From NCBI GenBank assembly GCA_001414485.1, contig LLEY01000180.1, positions 1 to 64,000 of the forward strand: 64,000 nt of DNA, read 5' to 3'. A model generated the notes under the pieces. The model was not told where the DNA came from and did not search any database. It saw nothing but the letters and a program-made list of their open reading frames with translations. A program made the position numbers and the translations under genes. Positions 46,899 through 58,297 of this stretch are shown here, piece by piece. The stretch's first letter is position 1. Every line of letters starts with the position of its first letter. This DNA comes from Calycina herbarum. Lineage: Eukaryota; Ascomycota; Leotiomycetes; Helotiales; Pezizellaceae.

Positions 46899-48591
46899 AT
46901 GCATTTGCCGGGACCTGAACGACGACAAGGAGAGCCGTCAACTCCTTTCGAGGTGGGGGCCAATGGACCAACAACAGATGCAGCAGCCACGGCCAGCCCA
47001 ACTACGACGGAACTTGGGTCGTTAACAACGGGTTCAGTACGCTCTACCTCCTCAAGCCATCCTCCCAAGCCCGAAGAGTCCAATTCAAACGGCCAGGCTA
47101 TGAATAATGCTCCCGTAAGTCAAGCCCAAGACAACCTCCATGACTTGGTGGAACCAAGCACTCAATGCGGGAACGGTTCTAATACAAAAGCTCTAGATAA
47201 TCGTCGGCGTAATTGCAGGTGTACTTGGTCTCCTGTTACTATTCTTCCTCATCCGGCGTGCACGAGTAAAGCACAAGAATCCGAAATACGTACCAACACC
47301 CTTCCTCAAGAACGCGTGGAAGAAATGGGAACCCAAATCATCTAGAGCACATCACCGATTACCAGATACACACGAACACCTCGAGTCAGTCTCAAACAAT
47401 CGGTCTTCGAGATCCGGTGGGCCTCCGTCGGCCTTCGATGCAAATGCGCGGGCAGTCGATAATGCGAATAATAATACTACAGCAGGAGGGGTGGATAGAA
47501 ATACCTCGGTCAGATCTGTTATGACATTACCAGCATACAATCCGACTGCGAATCAAAGCGAGCGGGTATTGGGTCGAGAAGGAGAACGTGGGGGTATAGA
47601 TACAGTGGTTGAGTTTCCCGAGACAGTAGATGACGAGGAACGGCTGAGAGAAGAGGAAATGGAAGCTTTATATCAAGTGAGACTGGCACGAAGACGAGAG
47701 AACGAAGAACGAGAAGAGCGCCGGAGACTGAGGAGGGAAGCAAGGGAAAGGGGAGATCATGTTGCTCTACGAGAGTTACAAGCAAGAGCGCGAGCATCTT
47801 CAGCTGCCAGTAATAATGGACGGACCGTGGAGGAATTAAGGGCTGAGCACGAGCGGATTAAGAATGAACGACAAAGAGCAGTTTCTTCGGTGGCCTATGG
47901 GGATCTCGGAGTCGCAAGACATGATGGGACGAGATTACGAGCAAGCAGTATGGAGAGTGAAAGGGAAGGACTACTTGGGGATGCTGCAAGTATTGCTGCA
48001 AGCAGTCATTATCACCGCAGAGATCGGAGCGCAAGTTCAATTCTTAGTCTCGATACCATGAACACGGATTTCCCATCACCTGGATTAACACGACCGCGAT
48101 CGAATTCGAGACCAGACAGCCCATTTTCACAAATTAGGAGGCCGAGTCATGACGGGACCATAGCAAATGAAGGAAGAGCCGGCAGCAGCCCTGAGATGAT
48201 TGAACACGATGATGTTCCTCCGAATAGTCCGCCGGGTTATGAAAACATCACTCTAGAATCCACACAATCCCCGCCCCATAGCGAACCTCCGCCAGATTAT
48301 ACGAGTCCTGTGCTTGCGGGAGGGGAACATAGACCGATGTTTGAAACAACGGATAGTCATGGAAGTCATGCCAGTGTGCAGGATAGAAGAGCTAGCAGCT
48401 CGAGTGGTGTAAATCTATCTTCGCCTGAGCGACCCGAGTTGGACGAACGAAGATCGTCCTCGAGGGGTGTAGGTGGTGTGCCTCAATTGCCGAGTCTGAG
48501 ACTGGGAAATCTCCCTTCTATACAAGTTGATCCTGGAAGTCCTACTGTGGGGAGAATCGAGGAGGAATCTCCTGCGGAACACCACCGATGA
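46899..48591 (+). CDS. Single-span membrane protein with long cytoplasmic tail
   Basis: Exon 1 is 46899-47114, the intron 47115-47196 has a ctaat branch, and exon 2 is 47197-48591; the protein has 536 residues, both junctions in phase 0. Residues 1-72 are Ser/Thr/Pro-rich, like a short extracellular stalk. The membrane helix IIVGVIAGVLGLLLLFFLI follows immediately after the splice junction, then the basic RRARVKHKNPKYVPTP segment, so the long tail is cytoplasmic. The tail holds an Arg/Glu-rich coiled region (LREEEMEALYQVRLARRRENEE) and Ser/Pro-rich stretches including PPPDYTSP and PPGYEN, WW-ligand-like PPxY motifs. Wall-stress sensors have a similar layout, but I see no WSC domain or clear signal peptide, so an upstream exon may be missing. 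Confidence 0.75.
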
Positions 48592-49702
48592 GACGATATA
48601 CACGGCGTAGCTTTTGAACACATTTTATAAATTTGCTCTACGATTTTATGATACTTTTTGGTGGCAGGTCAGTGGTACATGTGAAATATAAGAGAAGGGT
48701 GAAATATATATGAGGGAAATATTTTGGAAAATCTTAGTATTTGCATTGGCGAATTTTTAATTTTTTTGGAAGTAATACCCTCTCTTATCTTTTTCAGTTA
48801 GTTATAATGTTTTGAGCGGGGCGTTCTTTGGTATAGTCTTTCGATGGTTTTAGAAGAGTTTGTTTGGGAGACTCTTTATATTGCTTTTGTATATATATAG
48901 GATGGAAATAAGGAGAGGGGAAGATGAGTAGGTATATATGTTTAATATTTATTATAAGTGAAAATTCAGGTTTGTAGCTCTGGTATTTGTGCGAAGCGCT
49001 TTTTTGATGTGTTTTCACATCTTTGAGATCTGCTGTGACAGATCTGGTACAAACTGGTTATGAGATCCTCGTACAGTCACCTTGCCGGGAAGTTTCATTC
49101 GCTCGAGCTATTGGTCGGTTACCTGGGAATTGCTAAAATTCTTGCTGATTTTGTTAGTGCTATTTGTGGGTAACTTACCAACAGCTGGCTAGACTTTTTT
49201 TTGTGGCTATTCGTGGTTCAGCTACTAATGGCTCTCAAACAAGAATTACTGGCAAGAGGCACAGCTATTCTCAGGTAACCCAGGAATAGCGCGATTTCTT
49301 CTCCATTCTCTTGGTGCTGTTCACAGGTTACCTGGGAACAGCTGGGGTTCTGATTTTAGTGCTGTTCGTGGGTTACCTGTAATTAGCAGGATTTCTGTAA
49401 TCGGTGGGTGACCTACAAATTGAATCGATGCCCCGCAACGAGAAGTGGTACAGTTCGTGTCGCGCTTGAATCGAGCTTTTCTATCTTGCTCGTATACTTG
49501 GGGAGCTGCTCCTTCATACTCGTTTGAGTCGTTGTTCCTAAGCTACCTCTCTCATGTCAACTCATTATTTTGTTTCCTTCTTGAACTAGTTCCTGGGTTA
49601 TTATTAGAAATCAAACCTTTGGGTTTCGTTGTTATTCTGAACTTCGTTGCTTATGTCTCTAGCGTAGGTTTGATTAGTGGTCCATTACCAGGTACTTGGA
49701 AC
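48592..49702. other. Intergenic region with degenerate repeats
   Basis: Between about 49025 and 49440 a ggttacctgg-type motif recurs in both orientations (about 49118, 49275, 49327 and 49373), several copies linked to gtgctgttc. This is a degenerate minisatellite next to the transposon relic. No gene is seen. Confidence 0.5.
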
Positions 49703-52475
49703 TATATGTACCATGGTGCCCCCGTATACGAGGTATACGCGTATACCATAGCTCACACGCGTATACCATATCCACTTTCACGAGCGTATGCGAGGCTATA
49801 CGAGAAGTCTCTTTGATTCCCAGCCTCTTTTTTGACGCTATTCCCACTTTATAAAGTATAAGTAGAACTTTTTAAAACATTAAGCAGAGTTTTTAAGTAG
49901 GCCTAAGAGGTTGGGAAATGAGTAAAAGGCTAGGAGAACTTTTCTTTACACTTTGCTTATCCTTTTACTACTAGGAGTTATAGTATATAGTTCGTAAAGT
50001 TATTCCCTTATTTTCTTATTTCTAACTCTCTTCTACTCTTAAGTTTACCTCTTATTTTACCCTGTATTATAGATATTACTGATATCTACTCATCTCCTTA
50101 TAGAGCTCGTTTTATACTCTTTTTTCCAGCTCTAGGAGCTGAACCACCTTATGTTGTCTCCTTTCTAAAGGGCCTTGCCGAAGAGTACGAAACTTGGCTT
50201 AAAGCAGGGCTAAATAATAGAGTTTTAACCTTTATAGCTTGCTTTAAGATATAAGACTTTCTTAACGATAACTATAAGTTCCTAGCTAGTATCTCTAAAG
50301 TAGAGAAAGCTTGTCTTACTTTAAAGAGACAACGTTTAAGAAAGAGCTTTGTTATAGAGGATTACTAGATTTTCTGGAAAGCTAAGGTGGTTTAAGAGGT
50401 ATAATATAAGAAGCGCTACGTCGCTTATACCTGGGATAGCTTTGAGCTTATTATATGTACTTACTAAGCACTTAATTATATTAGTTTGTAACTCTTCTAT
50501 TCCCTCCTCTCTTTCTCTCTTATAGCTCTTTCTAACTTTCTTTCTTTTAGGAGTTAATAAAACACATGCCTAGGTTTCTGAATATTACTATAGTATCTTA
50601 TAAAAGGATGTAGAATAGGTTCTTTCTCGTTATATAATATGTCGCTCTAATAGAGCTAACAAAGAACCTGGCTTTATTAAGTCTATTATCTCTTATTATT
50701 ATAGGGATCGTATTTATATTAATCTTATAGACTTTACTTCTTAACCGGATCTACTACCTACTCCTAATAGTAATAAGATATACTATTTTAAGTAGATTCT
50801 CTAAGTACGAGATTACTTCTCTCGTATATACTAGCTTTATACTCTAAAGAATAAGAGTAGTAAAGAGGTTTCTAGAGCTCTAGGTACTTATTTCCCTCTT
50901 TCTAAATAACTTCTTAAAAACTTCAGCTAATCATTTCTCTCTAGAATACTAGGTTTCTTATTATAGTAATCCTAGAGCTATATATAATAATAATAGAGGT
51001 GAATTTAAGAAATTTATTACTTAGTTTCTTCAAAGTCGAAGCCTACCTATTCTATAGATCCCTAGACGCTCTTATTACCTCTAAAGTCAAGGAATAGTAG
51101 AGTAAGTAAACAAGGAGTTTAAAAGATGCCTTATATCTTACTAGAGAGAGCTAGGTAGTAAGAACCTTTAAGCTTAGGTAGCTCTTTTACTCTATATTTA
51201 GCTTACTATTAATACTACTGGAAACTCAGCTCTTCCTTCGTATATTACTCTCTTTAAGGTCTGGTTTAGGAGAAAACCTTACTAGCTTACTAATATTAAT
51301 AACTTATAAGTATTTACTTACTTCCTTTTTATTAAGTTTCTATACTAATTTATATAAGAGACTTAACAAGGAGCTAGAGTAGGTAGATAATACGCTAGAA
51401 GATAACTAGCTTCTTCTTACCGCTCTTAAGAAGCTTATAGATACTAAGAACAAGCGGAACCCAGCCTATATAACGAAGAGTAATAAATTTAAGGAGAGCG
51501 ATTTACACTAAAATAGAGCCTTTATTACTTTACTTACTCTAATAGAGTATCGGCTCGTAGGTAAGCAAAGGCGTATATAATATAGAGTAGTAGAGTACTA
51601 CCCTAGGGGGTACTAGTTAGTATCTTACTTCGGCCTTATTATAGGCCGGTTCTAGTACTCTAAGCTGAATAAGGAGATAGGAGAACTGAGCTAGCTAATT
51701 AGGACCTTATCTTCTAGTAAGACAAAGAAAGAGAGAACTATAGCGCTAGGTGTTTACTAGTAAAAGACTAATAACCGGTTAGGAGTAGCTGTAATATAGA
51801 GAGCCTTAAGAAAGCGAAAGAGAGCTACTGTAACGGCACGAAACGGATACTACTACAAAAGAGGCATATGGAAGTGCGTTCGATAGAATGACATATCCGA
51901 ATACTAGGCTCTGATACGAAGGAAAAGACCAAATTGGTCTTTCCCGATAGAGAGGAGGCAGCTATTTACAAGAGGTTCGGACAATAGTAAGTCCGGAAGC
52001 CATCTGGCTTTTCCAAAACCTGAAACAACATCCGTATCGTATCCCATTCGGCATGTAGACTCGGCAATTCCAATTCCGATCATTCCGATCAATTCCTGAT
52101 GGTTCCATCACAGCTACTATTATAGCTACTAAAGTAAGTAAAGAAGAGGATACCTTTGTAGATACGGTAGAGAACTAGGGAGAAGGAGAAGAAGAAGTAG
52201 CTAGAGTAATTATAGCTACAAGACCTCTAAAAGTAACTAAAAAGGGGGGTAGAGGGGGGGCCAGAAAGGGGGCTAGAAGAAAGAAGCTAAGGAAGTCTTA
52301 AAAAAGTGGGAATAGCCTCACTTTTTTCAAAGAATATATATACGTATGCACTATGGCCTTTGATTGTCGGAATAATATACGCTTGTGAATTCAAAGTTTC
52401 AAAGAATCATGGTATACGCATATACCATGGCTTATACGCGTATACCTCGTATACGCTCGCACCATGGTACATATA
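49703..52475 (+). mobile_element. RIP-decayed TIR transposon with integrase-like remnant
   Basis: A 2.77-kb AT-rich island is bounded by long terminal inverted repeats. The left repeat is 49704-49769 and the right 52409-52474, matching in inverted orientation at 53 of 66 positions, with the first 16 bases (atatgtaccatggtgc) and an inner 23-bp block identical. TA dinucleotides flank both ends, a possible TA target duplication. Inside, on the plus strand, protein-like text with many TAA/TAG stops can be followed: an N-terminal PPYVVSFLKGLAEEYETW region near 50150, an integrase-like SQGIVE-VNKEFKR-LISY segment near 51080-51160, NTTGNSALPR, and a basic RGGARKGARRKK tail. The integrase text recalls KRBA2/Ginger-type retroviral-like integrases. 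The stops and AT-richness fit RIP. The coding strand is inferred from that text. Confidence 0.75.
51830..52111. mobile_element. 282-bp nested insertion in the transposon relic
   Basis: A block of normal GC content interrupts the AT-rich relic. It is flanked on both sides by the direct repeat agctact (51823-51829 and 52112-52118), a likely 7-bp target-site duplication. The ends (gtaacgg..., ...ccatcac) match weakly as inverted repeats. It looks like a small MITE-type insertion that arrived after the host element had decayed. It carries no credible coding frame. Confidence 0.55.
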
Positions 52476-52968
52476 ACCTAAGACTTAGTCCAAGCTGGAG
52501 GAAATGTGACCAACTCGTCTTTTCAAAGTAATGTGAAAGCTGCGTGCTTTTCTGAATAACATTTTCTATTGTCTCAAAGATTCTAGGACAGGATAAAGTA
52601 TTATCCCAAACGGCTGGGAGAATTGAGATACGCATTCCCTGGTTTTCCTAAAACATTCGAGCAATATTTCTCATATTTCAAAACATTTCGCACAAGAACT
52701 AGAAGGAAGACCGGCTCTGTTGCTAGTAGCTAGTTCGAAAGTGCGCGCTGTCACTTATTAATTTCGCCCGTTTAGTTCGAGCTAGGAAAGCGAACTGTAT
52801 CGTCAGAAATTAACTTAAGACTTAGCTTGATTAATTACACGTCATTTTCAAAATAAAAAAACAAGTGCGAATTCTTCCCCTTCATTTTCACTTCTCAGTA
52901 TCTTCGTGTCTTCTTTCGCTAAAACACCGACCAAGACAACAAAGATTCACAGCCCATCAACACTCAAA
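52476..52968. promoter_or_regulatory. Region between transposon relic and the thioesterase gene
   Basis: No gene is seen; the last 200 bp are AT-rich and then pyrimidine-rich, as expected of a promoter and leader. Confidence 0.4.
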
Positions 52969-54515
52969 ATGGCAACCATAGACCCCTCTCCATCTTCACC
53001 TCTTGCTCCCGCAGACGATACCCCCAGCAGAGCAACAACAATCATTGCCCCCTTGACGACCCACACGCATACAGTCATCTTCCTCCACTGCCGCGAAGAC
53101 TACGGTTCGGACCTCGCAAAATACCTCTTCGACTCAAAGTCCTCTTCTCGCCCAGAACAAGACCTACGAACACTATTTCCGGGCGTAAAGTGGGTATTCC
53201 CCACCGCTGCCCTGCGCTACTGCGCTAAAAGAGATGAAGAATTCAAAAATTCGTCCTTCGCGGAGGCACTCAAAGGGGAAGAAGTTATCAGCCAATGGTT
53301 CGATATTTGGGATTTGAAAGAACCAGATGAAAAGATGGAACTCATGAAACTGGGATTGAAATTCAGCGTCCGACAGATCCACAAAATAGCTCACGAGGAA
53401 GCGAGTCTCATCGGTAAGGGACAGGTGGTGTTGGGAGGAATAAGTCAGGGGTGTGCTACTGCTGTATATACCCTCCTTTCTTTGGATTTTGAGATTGGTG
53501 GGTTTTTGGGAGTGAGCAGTTGGATGCCTTTTCAGAGTATTGTTGAGCAGTTGTTGTTTCAAACTGAGGGGGAGAGTCTTGAGGTTGCGAAGTTTCTTAG
53601 GGATGCTTTGGGGTTTCCTGAGTTTGGGGAGGAGGAGAATGAGAATGGCGGTGACGATTCTTTTCCAATTTTTAATACGCAGTCTTATAGACGGCTGTTA
53701 CTGGAAGAGTTCTGTAGAAAACTTGATAGGAAGATTCCGGTTTTTCTCTCGCACTCTATGGACGATGAGGTATGTAGCTACTTTTTTCTTTTTGCTATTT
53801 TGGCCGAGAATCTGTGTGCTAACGGGTTATACAGACTGTTCCTTTCTCTTACGGCCAAGGACTGCACAAGAATTTGGGAAAGATAATGACGAACTCTCCG
53901 ATCACTTGGAAAGAATACGAAGACGGAGGTCACTGGATTCACCCTCAACATGGCGTCGACGACATTTCCACGTTTCTCAATCGATCAATCGGGATCCCAA
54001 GTCCAATGCTTGGGAAAGGAGGTCGAGATATCACCCCTCGTGTGGAGACTCCTGTTGTATTCCTAAAGCAGGAACCAAGTCAAATGGGATACGAAGAGAA
54101 CTGTGCTCGGCTAGAAGAGGTGGAGTTGATGGGAATTGAAAAGGGGGAAGAAGAAGAGAAGGCAAGGACTTTGATAGAGAGATGTACTCTCGGACCCGAG
54201 AATATGTCCCACCCTCTCGAACCTTATGTTGAATATCCAAGGAAAGAACCAAGAAAGATGGGATACGAAGAAATGTGTGAAAGGTTGGCAAAGCAGGAAT
54301 TGAGGGAAATCAAGAGAAGAGAAGGAAAAAAGAAGTACGGGGTTCTTCCTGAGAAATGGACGCTTAAAAACAAAAACAAAACATGTATCCCTCGAGCAAC
54401 TATAAGTCTAATTTTGGAGGAGTGCGGAGAACTGGATTTGTTGAACAAAGGACAGAGAAGGATGGGAAGTCGTAGAGCGAAATATGTGCATACGTCTCTC
54501 TTACCCGAAGAATGA
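52969..54515 (+). CDS. Acyl-protein thioesterase/carboxylesterase-like protein with duplicated tail
   Basis: The exons are 52969-53769 and 53835-54515, with a 65-bp phase-0 intron, giving 493 residues. The N-terminal 340 residues form a phospholipase/carboxylesterase alpha/beta hydrolase: HTVIFLHCREDYGS at the oxyanion strand, the nucleophile motif GGISQGCA, the acid in SHSMDDE at the end of exon 1, and the catalytic histidine in GGHWIHPQH. Relatives in yeast and animals remove palmitate from proteins; many fungal copies are unassigned. The C-terminal 150 residues are unusual: two tandem, related Lys/Glu-rich repeats, each with KEP/QEP, MGYEE, a C-x-RL pair and an EL helix. The start at 52969 is the first ATG in the frame. 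Confidence 0.82.
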
Positions 54516-55100
54516 GTTGTATAGGTTTTGAGTCTCCTAGGTTCCCTCGTGTAATAGTAATTTATCGCTATACTTCTTTGAAAGCTTGGCTCCTGTGCAT
54601 ACAGGTTATGAAAAACCATCCTAGTACTACAACAAGTAATTTAGGGCAATTGTACGAGGAGTCTAGAAGAATTGAGACATCTAGCATTTGATTCTCCCAT
54701 CCCTTCTCGTACTATTTCTAAGGGTGCTCATGTAGGACGATCAGTTATTGCTCTTCGGCATTTACCCACCCAGCTACAAACTGCATGAGACAATTGGAGC
54801 AACTGAAGATTATCCGAGACAGTTTGAAGAACCAGAAATTGATACCTTAATTCTCCTAAAAAGTCTCGATTAAACTATCTGTAATTACCCTGGTATATTA
54901 GAATAGAAGGGTGTTGGGGAGCAATGACCCAACTTCTTTCGGCAGCGAAATTGTTAAAAAGAACAAGGACTTCCTGTGTATTTTCATGGTACGGCGGTAT
55001 TAACATTTCCCCGTAACCATATCAACAACCCAGCAAATGATTCATCATGCATCAATAAAACCCTCCCTCGCACCCTAAACCCAAACCCTCAAAAGCAAAC
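54516..55100. other. Convergent intergenic region
   Basis: No gene is seen between the two 3' ends. Confidence 0.45.
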
Positions 55101-57719
55101 TCAAAGTCCAATCCAGCTCCCCTGCGTCCAATCAATACTCCCCAACCAGTCCATATCGCCCAATCCATCCCCCAAGTCCCCATTGATCTGTAAAAGCGTA
55201 GGATCAAACGCATTGCCATTTCCATTCCCACTACCCTCACCTTGACTTTCCATCATGTTAATATCCGGTTGCGGATCTAGTACGTGATCCAATACCTTCC
55301 TCACGACCTTTTTCAACCGACCGGCTAATTTGTAGTTACCATCCGTGGGACGAATCCACTCTAGGAAGCCGATGAAGAGCGTGAGTTTTTGGATTGCGTC
55401 TGAGCGGGAGAATGTTGCGAATTGGGACTGTGAGTTTTGGGATTGGTTGTTAGGGGGCGACTTTGCTCCTTTGAGGAGTTCAACGCAGATCACCCCTGCG
55501 CTTGGGATACCGTAGAATGTTATCTTAGCAGCATTAGTATTCTCATTCAAAGGGGATCGACAGAGGGAAAAAGGAAAGAACATACAATCCAGTCGAAGTA
55601 TGATGTATAAGGCACGAGTTCATCTCTCCTCATCCAGAACATCAATGCTAATTCTAGCGTTTCCATGGCCGTGGAAAGGAGATTTGGTGAATTTGGAAAG
55701 CCACGAGCCGTGGCGACTCGTTCGATGAGGAACAGGTTTTGGAGATAGTCGAGCATGATGCATGCCTGTGAAAATAGGACACTGCCAGTACTTTTCTTGG
55801 GAACCTTTCCCGGGCCATAGTAGAGAAGTTGTTTGGGGAGATTGTCTAGAACACGCTGACAACGCTGATGGAGGTCCCTGTGAATCATGAGCTTTATCAT
55901 ACGCGAATAAGGCTTCGGGACATCATACGTTATGTTTCTCTCGGCGATGAAAACATTTACCCCCAAGGCCAATTCCAGAATCTCTTCACGGACGACAAAA
56001 AGCTGCCATGTTGCTCGGGATATAGTAACTGGGTATATCTCTCCTTCGGTATTCCATCCACTCGCGTCCAGTTTTGCGATTTCGGCAGCGAGTTCTTCCT
56101 GCGGTAAAAACAATTGTTCTTCGGAAACGTCCAGACAAGGTTTAATGTCGACAAACAAACGACCAAGCATCGGTGGTATGCCATTGAGTGAAGAATCCGA
56201 TTTATCCACGTAGTAAACATTAGAGAACAGCCTCCTTTTGTACTCGGAAGCAGTCGTAATTTTGGTATTGCCGTAGTCTGGAAGTCTGTGGAGTCCAGCT
56301 GTGATTGCGGTTGTCACCATATCTCCATGTCGACATCTTGTCAAATAGCCTGATAATGTAAGTTATAAATTCTATTTGAGTAGAGGATTTACTTACTATC
56401 GTTACCTGCACAATTGCTCTCCAGAATATGAATGCTGTAGCTCAAAGCCACCACAATCTCATTGACAGTCTCGGATAGATGGCAATGTTTGCGACAAACA
56501 TCTGCGCATTCCGTCATCCTCCACGCTGTCTCTTTTCTGTTCCTGTCAAAGTTTTCAGGTACCTTGAAAACTGGATCCGAGTCTTGCAACGTAAGGTAAG
56601 CTCTTCCAAAGAAGCAAAACAGTAGTCCAAGCATTTCTATCCGCATATTTGGCCCGGTAAAGGTATCAAGCCAGTCCATGCCGTCCTCGGGTGTTGGCTG
56701 CAAGGGACGCTCCTCGTTCTCAAACAAGTGATCCGCGAAGAGACCCAGATTATATTTTTGGTTTGGATCCCCAGTCCGTCGTGGAATCAAGAAGTCTGAA
56801 AAGGTTGACCATAATTTTGAAATGCAATGTTTGATCATGACGGGGCTGAAAACAAGATTGCTTAATACACCTGATGTGTTTAGTAGTATCTCGCATATCT
56901 CTGGTGATGGAATATTCCAAAGGACTTTAACTAAGTCTTTCCTTCTTATATCTGGAGCCGATGGTCTGTTCTTGCCAACTAGATTGTACCAATCAGCTTC
57001 AAGAAACATGTAATATAGCAAGAGAATAGTGTGGGCTCGAAAAGTGAGATTGTATTAGAGGACATCAAGAACAATGAGAAGGAATGGTTCTTACGCAGAG
57101 GTTGTCCGAATGGCCACGCTCCTGGATGCTTCCGAGTATTTTCGTCTATGTCCATTAGATCCCCATTGTTGGTTCTATGTTCGGAGAAGACTGCAGAGAA
57201 ACTTGTAGGTCCATTATAACGCGCCGACCGTGGATATATTGAAGTCTTCCATCGATCGACATTGGGAAGCCTGGGAGCTATATAATCACGGAATTGGTGA
57301 TGAGTTTCATGGTTGACTTCCTGAGGAGCGTCTTGAACATTGCCACCCCCTTGATTTTCCTGAAGGGAAAGTGGGCTAGATAGCGGTATTGGTCCTACTG
57401 GAGGTGACGGTTGGGCGATCTGATCCAGTTGTTGAGCTGGCTGTCGAAATTGGTGGAGCACCTGCAACTCCTCAGCTGAGAGTCCCGAAGGTTGAAATTC
57501 TGGCTCTTGTTCCTGAACGGGTGCTCTCTTTGGCGGGGTCATTCCTGTCATTGGGTTTGGATGATAGAGACATTTGTCTGTCATTTTCCTTCGGACGCAT
57601 CTTCCACAAAAAGGAGCAGTATGATCGCATGCTAGCTTTCCCTTTCGACATGGCTCGCAAGCTCGCATCTTCCCATTCCGGCGAAAACCAATGCCATTTC
57701 CATTTTCTACTGGCGGCAT
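55101..57719 (-). CDS. Zn2Cys6 fungal transcription factor, second in window
   Basis: The exons in transcription order are 57719-57095, 57035-56397, 56349-55586 and 55523-55101, giving 816 residues with consistent phases. The zinc cluster lies at about residues 20-50 (CEPCRKGKLACDHTAPFCGRC followed by a final Cys), preceded by a basic stretch. After a Gln/Pro-rich linker, the middle region (PHTILLLYYMFLEADWYNL, the GRAYLTLQDSD area, and the ITAGLHRLPDYGN segment) follows the fungal-specific transcription factor domain order. The C-terminus ends in acidic, Gly/Asn-rich text with LLQINGDLG and DMDWLGSIDW, plausible as an activation domain. The 47-bp intron at 56396-56350 is the shortest. No obvious target gene is next to it. 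Confidence 0.85.
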
Positions 57720-58297
57720 TTCTTTACTCCAACTCCGTCAATATCGGAGTCGGAGAGAAGAAATCAATTGTCCAACTAGGAGAAAGCACAGTGCCTGTAC
57801 CTCACTTGATCCTCCACCGACAGACAGCAATGAATAGATGGTCTTGGACTCCGGGACTCGGAGCTCGTCTCGAGAGCAACCTGGGTTGTTGTCTGTTGCA
57901 GACAGAACGAAAATGCCTTAAAAACGGAACGAACAACAAAGGAAATAAAAGGAGACCTCCGAACTCGAAAGTGTCATGAATGCTTTATCCAATGCGCTCC
58001 GAAAAGGTGAAGTAACTTGAAATCATCAAGCCATGTCGTTCAACACCAGGCGAGGAAGCGGCGATTTTGGTAGGTCAAAGTAGAGTGGGGCATATCACGT
58101 GTTAGAGATGGTCTGCGGCGCTGGATCTCTGCTCCCAACAAGCTGAACCCACCATACCAACGTCGTTCTTCGCTGTCGATTTACGAGCAGAAGAAAACGA
58201 TGAGCTTACTGGACTAAGTTCTTATTCCCGGCATTATCTTTGAATTGTGTCGTACACAAAGATATCTATACAGCTAGATTCCGTCGCATCACCCCGC
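57720..58297. promoter_or_regulatory. Divergent promoter region
   Basis: The gap lies between the minus-strand Zn2Cys6 gene and the plus-strand rhodanese gene. A short in-frame extension of the rhodanese frame exists upstream but has no ATG. Confidence 0.4.

Noticed and set aside
49703..52475. LTR retrotransposon interpretation of the relic
   Set aside because: The ends are inverted, not direct, repeats, and I could not follow any reverse transcriptase text.
57389..57979. Plus-strand frame of 196 codons across the Zn2Cys6 gene start
   Set aside because: It is the antisense shadow of the zinc-cluster exon and promoter.
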